Made by a program: the position numbers and the translations under genes. Shown piece by piece: positions 63,977 through 64,000 of a DNA stretch of 64,000 nt. The notes under the pieces were generated by a model that saw only the letters and a program-made list of their open reading frames with translations, was not told the DNA's origin and did not search any database. Positions within the stretch are counted from its first letter, which is position 1. Each line of letters begins with the position of its first letter. The stretch covers positions 1 through 64,000 of the forward strand of contig NZ_NEGG01000003.1 of the NCBI RefSeq assembly GCF_002135295.1. The letters are read 5' to 3'. The stretch comes from Acinetobacter sp. ANC 5054. Its GTDB lineage: Bacteria > Pseudomonadota > Gammaproteobacteria > Pseudomonadales > Moraxellaceae.

Positions 63977-64000
63977 TTATTTATATTGATTCACCATTTT
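63977..64000 (-). CDS. Possible C-terminal end of a gene entering from the right
   Basis: Only eight codons are visible: a minus-strand frame ending KMVNQYK with TAA at 63977-63979, 45 bp before the terminator at 63911-63936. The terminator implies that some gene ends here, and this frame is a reasonable candidate; the identity cannot be told. Confidence 0.3.
   Translation of the reverse strand, partial: KMVNQYK

Noticed and set aside
1..64000. CRISPR arrays, tRNA/rRNA genes and riboswitches
   Set aside because: No regularly spaced repeats, tRNA-like CCA-ended cloverleaf, rRNA or known riboswitch consensus was seen by eye; a tRNAscan/Infernal run would settle it.

Overview
This window looks like the chromosome of a gammaproteobacterium of the genus Acinetobacter. 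The clues are an AT-rich composition (about 40 % GC by eye), typical Acinetobacter-like versions of RpiA, Mfd, IscR/IscS and others, a PutA without the N-terminal DNA-binding domain beside an Lrp-type regulator, and short intergenic palindromic repeats. The species cannot be fixed from the sequence alone. Nearly all of it is core chromosome: no prophage, complete insertion sequence, CRISPR array, tRNA or rRNA gene was seen.

Layout. 1-2.4 kb: 5' part of a prpB-like methylisocitrate lyase gene (minus), a divergent TetR regulator, then argF. 2.5-4.6 kb: a small secreted protein, an AT-rich accessory patch with a possible IS end and a shikimate-kinase-like P-loop protein, and a YnfA membrane protein. 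4.6-9.3 kb (minus): argC, an uncharacterised membrane-anchored protein, clpS and clpA. 9.4-13.4 kb: an unknown small protein, a YgjP-type metallohydrolase, rpiA, and divergent ilvA plus a small membrane protein. 13.5-14.8 kb: two related genes, both broken by in-frame stops without frameshift. 15-17 kb: a TrkA/TrkH-type K+ uptake pair. 17.1-22.8 kb (minus): phospholipase A, a large M16 peptidase, a four-repeat membrane protein and a GNAT enzyme.

23-31.4 kb: a PfkB sugar/nucleoside kinase overlapping a Rieske protein, a YqiJ-like protein, YidB-like and other conserved unknowns, ppiD, an HU gene, a phasin-like protein and a divergent SCP2/UbiJ-like protein. 31.5-37 kb: a complete isc operon (iscR-iscS-iscU-iscA-hscB-hscA-fdx) with a recognisable IscR site over its promoter. 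37-43.3 kb (minus): a membrane class III nucleotide cyclase, a HIT protein, mfd and a small unknown. 43.5-51.3 kb: aspA, putP, an Lrp/AsnC regulator and putA, forming an aspartate/proline catabolic cluster. 51.5-56.7 kb: trmA, small hypotheticals including a lipoprotein, a phosphodiester-glycosidase-like secreted protein, an LRAT-fold protein, an SRPBCC protein and a bestrophin. 56.8-60 kb: glnS, ppiB and lpxH. 60-64 kb: an HpaI-type aldolase, an NfsB-like nitroreductase, two tandem zinc-ribbon paralogues and a DMT transporter.

The most unusual structures are two copies (10517-10619 and 59176-59274) of a roughly 100-bp nested palindrome whose outer stem appears to covary between copies, and the paired in-frame-stop pseudogenes at 13498-14814. 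No clearly new multi-gene system is evident.
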